DNA of 64,000 nucleotides. Origin: Streptosporangium album. Its GTDB lineage: Bacteria; Actinomycetota; Actinomycetes; Streptosporangiales; Streptosporangiaceae. Below are positions 9,514 to 18,225 of this stretch, one piece after another (positions within the stretch are counted from its first letter, which is position 1; each line of letters starts with the position of its first letter). Where the stretch lies: contig NZ_JACHJU010000001.1 of the NCBI RefSeq assembly GCF_014203795.1, forward strand, positions 62,001 through 126,000. The letters are read 5' to 3'. The notes under the pieces are model-generated. The model was given only the letters and a program-made list of their open reading frames with translations. It was not told the DNA's origin and ran no database searches. The position numbers and the translations under genes were made by a program.

Positions 9514-11856
9514 ATGATCCAACATAGGCACATACCGCAATTCACTAAAATCTCATCTGCCCCCATATGTCGCGACGCCTTTCACGGATGCGACGATGCT
9601 CGATCGACACTTCTCGCCACCGGCATCTTTCATGCTCTTTATGGCAAATGCGGCCAACCGGGCAGAAGCAAGGTGGGGATCACAAGGTTGATCCTTAACG
9701 TACGGACTGCATGCAAGATCCGACGCCCGATATATTCCGAGATCACCGAAGATATGAGTTCCATGCCCAAACTCCATCGTGGCGCACCCGATCAACCGGC
9801 CGTTATGATCCCGCCGGTACAGCTGAAGCGTAAAACCGGTTACCGCAGCCTCCTCTCGCGAAGCATCGGTCGCTCCTGGCTCGTAGCGCTGCTGGCAGCC
9901 GTCCTGTCGATGGGCGTGATCGTCGGAACGCCACACAGTGCGAACGCGGATCAGGCACCGGTGAGCCTCGGCGATGCCGCGTCCTTCGGGGTTCTGGCCG
10001 GGGCCGCGGTGACGAATACGGATCTCACGGCGATCACCGGGGATCTTGGAGTGAGCCCGGGTAACTCGCTGACCGGCTTCCCACCCGGCACGGTGAGCGG
10101 GACCATCCACGCAGGCGACGCCGGAGCGGCCAATGCCAAAGCTGACCTGATCGCCGCCTACAACGACCTCTCCGGACGAACACCTGCCGTCACCGTGCCG
10201 ACAGAACTCGGCGGCACAACCATAACCTCAGGCGTCTACAACTCCACCAACGGCATCTTCGGAATAACCGGAACGCTCACACTCGATGCCGAAGGCGAAC
10301 CGGACGCGGTCTTCATCTTCCAGGCGACCACCCTCTCCACGGCAAACGTCAGCAACATCAACCTTCTGAACGGCGCCCAGGCAGATAATGTCTTCTGGCA
10401 GGTCAGCGGCTCCGCGACACTCGGGACCTACTCCACTTTCCGGGGAAACGTGCTGGCGCTGACGTCAATGACGGTGAGCGCCGGCACCGCCCTCTACGGC
10501 CGTGCCTTCGCGCTCAACAACACGGTCATACTTCAGGGCACCAGCAATCCGCCGAAAACCCGTATCACCGTGCCGAACGACCCACCGACCACAACAACCC
10601 TAACCACATCAGCCAACCCCTCCCAGAACGGGCAGCCGATCACCTTCACTGCTGCGGTGAGCGCGGTCACAGGCTCGGTCGTCCCTCAGGGTGAAGTGGT
10701 CTTCAAAGATGGCTCGACCATCATCGGCTCAGGCTGGCACGACGACTCGGGCCCCGCCACCTTCACGACCTCCAGCCTGGATGCAGGACCGCATCCGATC
10801 ACCGCCGTTTATCTCGGCGGCAACACTTCCGACGGTCAGGCCATCATCCATTTCGCTCCGAGCAGGTCGCCCGAACTGATCCAGACCGTACAGACCAGCC
10901 TCTGGGATAACACGGCGATTCCGGCCGTCCAATCTTATCCCGACCCCCAGGCCAGTACGGCGGGCGTGAAATTCAAGGCGACCACGGCCGGAACCATCAA
11001 CGGCATCCGGTTCTACAAGGGCGCACAGAACACCGGAACGCACACCGCAAGCCTATGGACCAGCAGTGGCCAGCTACTCGCGAGCGCGACCTTCACCAAC
11101 GAAACCGCATCCGGATGGCAACAGGCGAACTTCCCCACACCCGTGAACATCGCCGCCAACACCACCTACCTCGCCTCCTACCACAGCACATCCGGATACT
11201 ATTCAGTAACAAGACCCTACTTCACCACCCAATACACAAACGGTCTACTCATCGCGCTCGCAAACGGTGCGGAAGGCGGAAACGGCGTATACAAGTACAA
11301 CGCAACAAACACCTTCCCAACCAGCGGTTACCAAGCCAGCAACTACTGGGTGGATGTCATGTTCACACCCTCGAACAGCCTCTGGGACAACACAGCGGTC
11401 CCGGCTGTCCAATCCCAGCCCGACTTCCAGCCCAGTACGGCGGGCGTGAAATTCAAGGCGACCACGGCCGGAACCATCAACGGCATCCGGTTCTACAAGG
11501 GCGCACAGAACACCGGGACACACACCGCAAGCCTATGGACCAGCAGCGGTCAACTGCTCGCGAGCGCGACCTTCACCAACGAAACCGCATCCGGATGGCA
11601 ACAGGCGAACTTCCCCACACCCGTGAACATCGCCGCCAACACCACCTACCTCGCCTCCTACCACAGCACATCCGGATACTATTCAGTAACAAAATCCTAC
11701 TTCACCACCCAATACACAAACGGCCCGCTCACCGCGCTCGCAAACGGCGCGGAAGGCGGAAACGGCGTATACACGTACGGCGCAACAAACACCTTCCCAA
11801 CCAGCGGTTACCAAGCCAGCAACTACTGGATCGACGTGATATTCGTTTCGTCTTAG
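9514..11856 (+). CDS. Secreted DUF3494 + Ig-like + two DUF4082 domains
   Basis: A 780-residue exported protein. A signal peptide core (SWLVALLAAVLSMGVIVGT, cleavage after SANA) lies at about residues 117-147. It is followed by DUF3494 (~150-350), an Ig-like repeat (~360-450) and two DUF4082 domains of 159-160 residues each (from 10897 and 11377). The first 115 residues before the signal peptide are unusual. The ATG at 9514 has AGAGG 7 nt upstream and gives MIQHRHIPQ, similar to the neighbouring gene's start, but ATG at 9754 or 9805 would give a normal-length signal peptide, so the true start is open. The domain order looks like the 6210 paralogue extended by DUF4082 units. Its role is probably cell-surface or matrix binding. 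Confidence 0.85.
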   Translation: MIQHRHIPQFTKISSAPICRDAFHGCDDARSTLLATGIFHALYGKCGQPGRSKVGITRLILNVRTACKIRRPIYSEITEDMSSMPKLHRGAPDQPAVMIPPVQLKRKTGYRSLLSRSIGRSWLVALLAAVLSMGVIVGTPHSANADQAPVSLGDAASFGVLAGAAVTNTDLTAITGDLGVSPGNSLTGFPPGTVSGTIHAGDAGAANAKADLIAAYNDLSGRTPAVTVPTELGGTTITSGVYNSTNGIFGITGTLTLDAEGEPDAVFIFQATTLSTANVSNINLLNGAQADNVFWQVSGSATLGTYSTFRGNVLALTSMTVSAGTALYGRAFALNNTVILQGTSNPPKTRITVPNDPPTTTTLTTSANPSQNGQPITFTAAVSAVTGSVVPQGEVVFKDGSTIIGSGWHDDSGPATFTTSSLDAGPHPITAVYLGGNTSDGQAIIHFAPSRSPELIQTVQTSLWDNTAIPAVQSYPDPQASTAGVKFKATTAGTINGIRFYKGAQNTGTHTASLWTSSGQLLASATFTNETASGWQQANFPTPVNIAANTTYLASYHSTSGYYSVTRPYFTTQYTNGLLIALANGAEGGNGVYKYNATNTFPTSGYQASNYWVDVMFTPSNSLWDNTAVPAVQSQPDFQPSTAGVKFKATTAGTINGIRFYKGAQNTGTHTASLWTSSGQLLASATFTNETASGWQQANFPTPVNIAANTTYLASYHSTSGYYSVTKSYFTTQYTNGPLTALANGAEGGNGVYTYGATNTFPTSGYQASNYWIDVIFVSS
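10897..11856 (+). repeat. DUF4082 repeat units 1 and 2 (480 bp each)
   Basis: Two exact-length tandem units (10897-11376, 11377-11856), each beginning SLWDNTA. Long stretches are identical at the DNA level, including synonymous positions. The same unit recurs three times at 15510-16949, indicating recent duplication or gene conversion between the two genes. Confidence 0.9.
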
Positions 11857-11899
11857 CCTCGATCTTTCTTAATCAGAGGTGTGGTCGGCTGACGCTGTA

Positions 11900-12660
11900 G
11901 CCGATCGCTGGCTTCGGTGTCCGGGCAGCGTGGCGGCCTGACTGTCGCGCCAGGTAGGCGGGGTTCACACGCCCGCGGATGTCTTTCTGATCGTCCGGAC
12001 GGATGCCGCTGGTCAGGTTGGTGCAGGCAGTGCCTGCAGTCGTGCGATGGCCATGGTGATCTGCTTGGCCCAAGGCCATCGTGCGGCAATGCGGAGGCGT
12101 AGTTTTCTGCCGCCTTGAGACAGCCCGCGCCGGGTGGTCTTGCCGCTGGAGGCGGGGATCGGAGCCACGCCGCACAGGGCACCGAAGCCGTTGCGGAAAG
12201 TGAGCCGGTCGGGGTTGTCGCCGCTGGTGATGAGGAGTTGGGCGACGGTCTCGACCCGACGCCGTGGATGCCGAGCAGATCCGGTCGGGCCTGGGTAATC
12301 AGGGTTTTGAGGTGGGGTTGGAGGTCGTCGATCCCGGCGGTGAGAACCGGGTAACGGCGGGCCACACTGCGCAGGCGTCCAACGGGTCGGACTTGCACAG
12401 GTTATGGCGTTACCACCGGTCGGGCCGGTTGACCTCGATGACGACGAGGCCTTCGGCGCGCAGGTGGCGGACCAGGCCGGCGCCGTAGGAGCCGGTGCCC
12501 TCAACGCCATTGGCACGCAGTCGGCCAAGTAACCGGTCGTAAACCGGGGCAGCGGCCGAGAACTGGGCGTCGGCGATTCGGCCGCCGTTCATCAACTCCA
12601 CGACGGCGCGGTGGATGTCGGCGTGGGTGTCGACCCGGGGCCTCCGCCGGCGGCGCTGTG
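11900..12660 (-). pseudogene. IS110-family transposase remnant
   Basis: Several minus-strand frames hold IS110 pieces. The N-terminal RNase-H-like part is GVEGTGSYGAGLVRHLRAEGLVVIEVNRPDRW (about 12510-12415). The C-terminal transposase part is VETVAQLLITSGDNPDRL, FGALCGVAPIPASSGKTTRRGLSQGG (about 12260-12110). Multiple frameshifts and a missing middle show that it is dead. Confidence 0.7.
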
Positions 12661-12900
12661 CTAAAGGTCATGCTCGGTCATGGTCACTGCGTGTCGTACC
12701 CGCTCTCGCCCTGATTCATATCAGTTTGGGGTGATCATCCCGTATCTCTCGGTTGGGCTTGACACAGAGAGGACCCCGCGCAAGCCTCGGGGGCAGGTCG
12801 GGACGGGCATCGTCAGGACGATCGCAATGGCCTGACGGAATTGCCGGACTCGGGTCAGGCCTCGGGGATCTTGATGGTGCGCTTGCGCTGGCCGCGGATC

Positions 12901-12950
12901 AGGCGTGCACCGGCGTGCACCGGCGTGCACCGGCGTGCACCGGCGTGCAG
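12901..12950. repeat. 10-bp tandem repeat, five copies
   Basis: Five head-to-tail copies of a decamer (CGGCGTGCAC with end variation) in otherwise non-repetitive decayed DNA. It is open in several frames (giving HAGARRCTPV on the minus strand), but no protein is credible. It is a slippage-type minisatellite. Confidence 0.85.
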
Positions 12951-13049
12951 AAACGCATAGCACAAGGTGGGGGTTCGGCGTTCGCGAGATCGTCGTCGCG
13001 GTACAGCAGGCGGAACCAGGCGAACAGGTCGCGGCGGCAATGCATCAGG

Positions 13050-13223
13050 TCTGGTTGACGGCGAACCGCCACGCTCACGGCCTCAGCCCTCGGAATCCGA
13101 GAGCGTCGGATCACCGCCACCCATCTCGGTGGCGACACCGCCGTCTATGAGGCCTGCGTCCAGTTTGCTGGAGGCACATCATCAGAGTTGATCCAGACCG
13201 TCGGCGACAGAGCCTTGACGTAG
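13050..13223 (+). pseudogene. 3'-end relic of a third DUF3494/Ig-like gene
   Basis: The + strand frame reads TATLTASALG, RRITATHLGGDTAVYEA, SSELIQTVGDRA and then TAG at 13221. This parallels the Ig-domain ends of the two intact paralogues (ITAVYLGGN and SPELIQTVQT at 10800-10890; ITAVYVGGG at 7190). It lacks the rest of the Ig domain, the DUF3494 domain and any start, so it is the tail of a lost paralogue. The 150 bp from 13224 to 13373 hold the promoter region of the next gene. Confidence 0.65.
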
Positions 13224-13373
13224 CCGCCAGGAGCGCCCACTCCGACAGGACCTAAATAAAAATCTGGCAAGAACATCACCGGATGGGAGCGTCCCCAGCG
13301 CCCTCCAACCATCGCATCGTCAGGCTTTCAATCGTCTAGTCATTTACTGTGACGGTTTGACCGAGGGGTCTAA

Positions 13374-16300
13374 GTGCCAGACGATAAACAGCAGCTCGGT
13401 CCAAGATCGCGGCGGACTCTCCGGAGCGCACTGATCACCTTCGGAGGCGGAGCGGTGGTCATACTCAGCCTGATGGGGGCGGCCTTGCCGCCATCCCCCA
13501 CGCCGGAGGCCAGCTCGCCGACCATGCTGACATCAGCAGGCCCGATGGAGAACGGGATGGCATCCATCAGTCCGGCGTCGAGCGATCCCGGGGCCTCCCC
13601 ATCCAAGAAGATATCGCTCGCCAAGAGCACAACCAGCGGCGCATACGACAGGAAGGCCAGGAGCCGGCCCGTCCATGCACGGAGGATCAGAGCCGGGTGC
13701 CCGCCTACTTCTGTCATCTGTATAGAGAACAGCCTACCGGGCAGTCCTCCTACCGAATGGGATGTTCCATCACAGAGCCTAAACATCGAGGGATACGCCG
13801 CCCAAATGAGCGTAAACAGGGGGGAGGCTATCCAATTCAAGGTGAACACCAATGCGACAAATTATCGTCTGGATATTTATCGCATTGGATATTACAGCGG
13901 CATGGGCGCACGGCTGATAACGACGATCGAGCCCTCCGCCGCCTTGCCCCAGACACAACCAGCCTGTTTGGGCGACACAACAACCGGCCTGATCGATTGC
14001 GGAAACTGGGGGGTATCGGCCTCCTGGGCAGTGCCGAATGACGCCGTTTCCGGAGTCTACGTTGCGAATATGATACGGGAAGACGGAGTAAGCGGGGTAA
14101 GTCAGATCGTATTTGTCGTCCGAGACGATGGGCGCAATTCGGATATTTTACTTCAAACCTCCGACGCCACGTGGACGGCGTACAACAAATATGGCGGCAA
14201 CAGTCTTTATTCGGGCAAGCCGGTGGGGCGCGCCTACAAGGTGAGCTACAACCGTCCGTCTTTTACGCGTAGCAGTTTCTTCCTGGCCGAGTACCCCCTG
14301 ATCAGATGGATCGAGGCCAACGGATACGACGTCAGCTACACCAGTAGTTTCGACACGGCCAGCCGGGGACTGGAGTTGCTTGAACACAAGATATTCATAT
14401 CCTCCGGACATGACGAGTACTGGTCCAATGAAATGCGGGATAACGTCAAGAACGCTCGAGACAACGGGATTAACCTCATCTTCTTCTCCGGAAATGAGAT
14501 TTTCTGGAAAACCAGGTGGGAGAACTCTCTCGATGCGACAAATACCCCCTTTCGGACACTCGTCTGCTACAAGGAAACTCACGCCAACGCCAAGATCGAT
14601 CCGAGTCCACAGTGGACAGGGACGTGGCGTGATCCTCGCTTCTCCCCTCCATCGGACGGCGGAAGGCCTGAGAACGCCCTGAAGGGGCCGTTGTACATGG
14701 TGAACACTCCTTCAAACGATGCCATCGTCGTTCCTGCCGAATATGGCGACATGCGACTGTGGCGCAACACGTCTATCGCCGACCTGCAACCCGGCCAGAA
14801 AGCAACCTTTCCCACGGGAACACTTGGATATGAGTGGGATGAAGCACCCGATGATGTGTTTACACCGGCGGGGGTGGTGAAGTTTTCCAGAACGACCTTG
14901 AGCAAATCAACGACGTATCTGCTTGATTTCGGCAGCACATATGGCGCAGGAGACCCGACACATAGCCTGACGCTATATAAGCACGGGAGTGGCGCGCTGA
15001 TCTTCGGCGCGGCGACTGTCCAGTGGTCCTGGGGACTCGACGACCATCATGATCTGACTCCCGCAGCCGGCGGCCGCTTGGGCGATGTACCTCCCACGGA
15101 TATCCGGATGCAGCAGGCGACAGTCAATCTTTTGGCCGACATGAAAGCCCAACCGGCCAGCATCCAACCGGGACTGGTTCCGGCAACCGCATCGACAGAC
15201 ACCGCTCCGCCCACATCAACGATTACTTATCCGGCGAGTGGCGGCACTGTACCTACTGAGACTATTATCCCAATTCAAGGAACAGCAACTGACACGGGGG
15301 GCGGCGTTGTCGGCGCCGTTGAGGTTTCAGTTGACGGCGGAACGAGATGGTTTCAGGCAACAGGTCGCACCAACTGGCAATATAATTGGAAAACGCCCAC
15401 CACCACCGGAACGGCAACGATCAAGTCCCGAGCGGTTGATGACATCGGGAATATTCAGGGAACTCCGACGGAAACAACCGTTACCATCGTCACAGGATGC
15501 TCCCCCTGTACCCTGTGGTCACCGTCGACTGTGCCGGCCATTCAATCCCAGCCCGACCCCCAGGCCAGTACGGCGGGCGTGAAATTCAAGGCGACCACAG
15601 CCGGGACCATCAACGGCATCCGGTTCTACAAGGGCGCGCAGAACACCGGGACACACACCGGAAGCCTATGGACCAGCAGCGGTCAACTGCTCGCGAGCGC
15701 GACCTTCACCAACGAAACCGCATCCGGATGGCAACAGGTGAACTTCCCCACACCCGTGAACATCGCCGCCAACACCACCTACGTCGCCTCCTACCACAGC
15801 ACGTCCGGATACTATTCGGTAACAAGACCCTACTTCACCACGCAATACACAAACGGCCCGCTCACCGCGCTCGCAAACGGCGCGGAAGGCGGAAACGGCG
15901 TATACAAGTACGGCGCAACAAACGCCTTCCCAACCAGCGGTTACCAAGCCAGCAACTACTGGGTGGATGTCGTGTTCACACCCTCGAACAGCCTCTGGGA
16001 CAACACAGCGGTCCCGGCTGTCCAATCCCAGCCCGACCCCCAGGCCAGTACGGCGGGCATGAAATTCAAGGCGACCACAGCCGGAACCATCAACGGCATC
16101 CGGTTCTACAAGGGGGCACAGAACACCGGGACACACACCGGAAGCCTATGGACCAGCAGCGGTCAACTGCTCGCGAGCGCGACCTTCACCAACGAAACCG
16201 CATCCGGATGGCAACAGGTGAACTTCCCCACACCCGTGAACATCGCCGCCAACACCACCTACGTCGCCTCCTACAACACCACATCCGGATACTATTCGGT

Positions 16301-16949
16301 AACAAGACCCTACTTCACCACGCAATACACAAACGCCCCGCTCACCGCGCTCGCAAACGGCGCAGAAGGCGCAAACGACGTATACACGTACGGCGCAACA
16401 AACACCTTCCCAACCAGCGGTTACCAAGCCAGCAACTACTGGGTGGATGTCGTGTTCACACCCTCGAACAGCCTCTGGGACAACACAGCGGTCCCGGCCG
16501 TCCAATCTTATCCCGACTCCAGGCCCGTTACGCTCGGCGTGAAATTCAAGGCGACCACAACCGGAACCATCACCGGCATCCGGTTCTACAAGAGCGCACA
16601 GGACACCGGGACACACACCGGAAGCCTATGGACCAGTGATGGCCAGCTACTCACGAGTGCGACCTTCACCAACGAAACCGCATCCGGATGGCAACAGGTG
16701 AACTTCCCCACACCCGTGAACATCGCCGCCAACACCACCTACGTCGCCTCCTACTACACCACATCCGGATACTGGTCGCTAACAAAACCCTACTTCACCA
16801 CGCAATACGCAAACGGCCCGCTCATCGCGCTCGCAACCAGCGACGAAGGCGGAAACGGCGTATTCAAATACGGCCCAACAAACACCTTCCCAATCGAAAC
16901 CTACCAAGCCAGTAACTACTGGGTAGACGTGGTACTTGTTTCGCCTTAG
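13374..16949 (+). CDS. Large secreted protein: N,N-dimethylformamidase-beta-like domain, Ig-like domain, three DUF4082 domains
   Basis: 1191 residues. A GTG start at 13374 follows GAGGGG by 5 nt. The N-terminus (RRTLRSALITFGGGAVVILSLMGAAL) is a signal peptide or anchor, followed by a ~90-residue Ser/Pro-rich linker. Residues ~125-600 match the C-terminal large-subunit domain of N,N-dimethylformamidase-type proteins: YRIGYYSGMGARL, FVVRDDGRNSDILLQTSDATWTAYNKYGG, SSGHDEYWSNEMRDN, FFSGNEIFWKTRW. Residues ~610-705 form an Ig-like domain (SGGTVPTETIIPIQGTATD to AVDDIGNI). Three DUF4082 units follow to the end. This is not a true formamidase by context; exported proteins of this architecture are uncharacterised. 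It lies in line with the DUF3494 genes and just outside the glycan cassette, suggesting a role on surface polysaccharide (inference). Confidence 0.85.
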   Translation: MPDDKQQLGPRSRRTLRSALITFGGGAVVILSLMGAALPPSPTPEASSPTMLTSAGPMENGMASISPASSDPGASPSKKISLAKSTTSGAYDRKARSRPVHARRIRAGCPPTSVICIENSLPGSPPTEWDVPSQSLNIEGYAAQMSVNRGEAIQFKVNTNATNYRLDIYRIGYYSGMGARLITTIEPSAALPQTQPACLGDTTTGLIDCGNWGVSASWAVPNDAVSGVYVANMIREDGVSGVSQIVFVVRDDGRNSDILLQTSDATWTAYNKYGGNSLYSGKPVGRAYKVSYNRPSFTRSSFFLAEYPLIRWIEANGYDVSYTSSFDTASRGLELLEHKIFISSGHDEYWSNEMRDNVKNARDNGINLIFFSGNEIFWKTRWENSLDATNTPFRTLVCYKETHANAKIDPSPQWTGTWRDPRFSPPSDGGRPENALKGPLYMVNTPSNDAIVVPAEYGDMRLWRNTSIADLQPGQKATFPTGTLGYEWDEAPDDVFTPAGVVKFSRTTLSKSTTYLLDFGSTYGAGDPTHSLTLYKHGSGALIFGAATVQWSWGLDDHHDLTPAAGGRLGDVPPTDIRMQQATVNLLADMKAQPASIQPGLVPATASTDTAPPTSTITYPASGGTVPTETIIPIQGTATDTGGGVVGAVEVSVDGGTRWFQATGRTNWQYNWKTPTTTGTATIKSRAVDDIGNIQGTPTETTVTIVTGCSPCTLWSPSTVPAIQSQPDPQASTAGVKFKATTAGTINGIRFYKGAQNTGTHTGSLWTSSGQLLASATFTNETASGWQQVNFPTPVNIAANTTYVASYHSTSGYYSVTRPYFTTQYTNGPLTALANGAEGGNGVYKYGATNAFPTSGYQASNYWVDVVFTPSNSLWDNTAVPAVQSQPDPQASTAGMKFKATTAGTINGIRFYKGAQNTGTHTGSLWTSSGQLLASATFTNETASGWQQVNFPTPVNIAANTTYVASYNTTSGYYSVTRPYFTTQYTNAPLTALANGAEGANDVYTYGATNTFPTSGYQASNYWVDVVFTPSNSLWDNTAVPAVQSYPDSRPVTLGVKFKATTTGTITGIRFYKSAQDTGTHTGSLWTSDGQLLTSATFTNETASGWQQVNFPTPVNIAANTTYVASYYTTSGYWSLTKPYFTTQYANGPLIALATSDEGGNGVFKYGPTNTFPIETYQASNYWVDVVLVSP
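15510..16949 (+). repeat. DUF4082 repeat units 3-5 (480 bp each)
   Basis: Three contiguous 480-bp units (15510-15989, 15990-16469, 16470-16949) encode successive DUF4082 domains. Units 3 and 4 are nearly identical to units 1 and 2 in the gene at 9514; unit 5 is the most diverged (SRPVTLGVKF, YWSLTKPYF). Confidence 0.9.
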
Positions 16950-16981
16950 TAATCTGGCTGCAGATTACCGTGAGCCTTTTT
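16949..16981 (+). terminator. Rho-independent terminator after the 1191-residue gene
   Basis: An 8-bp perfect stem (GTAATCTG, 4-nt loop, CAGATTAC at 16961-16968) overlaps the last base of the stop codon and is followed by a run of five T at 16977-16981. Downstream, 16982-17217 holds no recognisable gene. Confidence 0.7.
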
Positions 16982-18225
16982 CGTCCTGATCGTACAGATT
17001 GCGGGCTCATTGCAGATGGACGGTCTTGGGCGCATATAGATGGTCGGGTGCCCGGGGGAATCTCACCCCCGGGCTCTCACAGATCCCGGCGTGACAGTCT
17101 CCCGTCACCGGACACCTCTCAACCTCACCGCTAAAACTCAGGGACCCATCGCCAGCGCCCGAAGAAACGCGGATATTGGCGAATAGTCCGCTTCCATGCC
17201 GCATGCGCCTTCTCAAATACGGCAGCTGTAGATCGTTAATCTGATGTGGCGGGTGTCGGCGGTCACGTGACGGATACCGCTGTGACCTCGTTCCACCGTC
17301 GGTGGCAGGCTGCTGCCCGGTGTTGGTGACGTCGCCGCCAGTGCGACCGGTGCAGGGCGTGATCAGGGTCGATGTTCTGCCTGGGCCGGGCCGGCACGAG
17401 GATGCGCAGGAGTTTCAGCAGCTCACGGCAGCTCACCGGGACCAGTTCGACATGGGCGTGGTCGGCGCTGTCGCGGTGTTCCAGGCCGGCGATGACGGCC
17501 GGCAGCACATAGGAGATCATGCTGATCAGGCACCAACGGTGCCAGGACGTCCAGGTGGTGACCTGACCCTGGTCCAGCCCGGTCAGGCCCTTGGCGGCCT
17601 GGAAGTCCTCCTCGATCCGCCACCTGCGGCCCACCACATCGACCAGCACGTGCAACGGCACCGTGGCGGCTGACCAGCACCGATAGAACGACAGGGCGCC
17701 GGTATAGCGGTGCCGGCGGATCAGCAGCGCGGACTGCCCTACCCGGTGCCCGTCGGGAGTGTCGTCGGCGAGCACCTCGATCATCGCCCAGTCGTAGTGG
17801 CGTTCGCCCTTGGTGCCGCTTCCGGTCCGCAGCCGCTGCCAGGACCGGCCAGGCACGCGCTTGACCAGGTCGGTCACGGTGGAGGTGCCGGCCGGAGTGG
17901 TCACCCGGTGGTCGGTCTTAACGGCGATCACATAGTGGTAGGCCAGGTCGCGGATTGCTGTGCGGGTTTCTCGGCCACCGGACACCTCATCGGCGGCGAT
18001 CCAGGCATCGGTGATCCCGCCGGCATGCAGACGGGCGAGTATGCCGACCGCGAGTTGCGGCTTGCTCGTGAACAGCTCCTCCTCGGGGACCCTGGCTAAC
18101 TTGCGGCGTTCCTCATCGGCCGCCCACGCGCTGGGCAGGAAGAGACGCTGATCGATCAGCGTGTGCCCAGCCGCCGTGGCGTACTACAGATGCACGGCTA
18201 CCTGGCACAGGCCGCCCCCGCCCAG

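Noticed and set aside
6210-11856. Ice-binding (antifreeze) function
   Set aside because: The DUF3494 fold is present, but many family members are adhesins, and nothing in the sequence or context indicates ice binding.
12901-12950. Possible CRISPR array
   Set aside because: Repeats are only 10 bp, directly adjacent with no spacers, and no cas genes are present.
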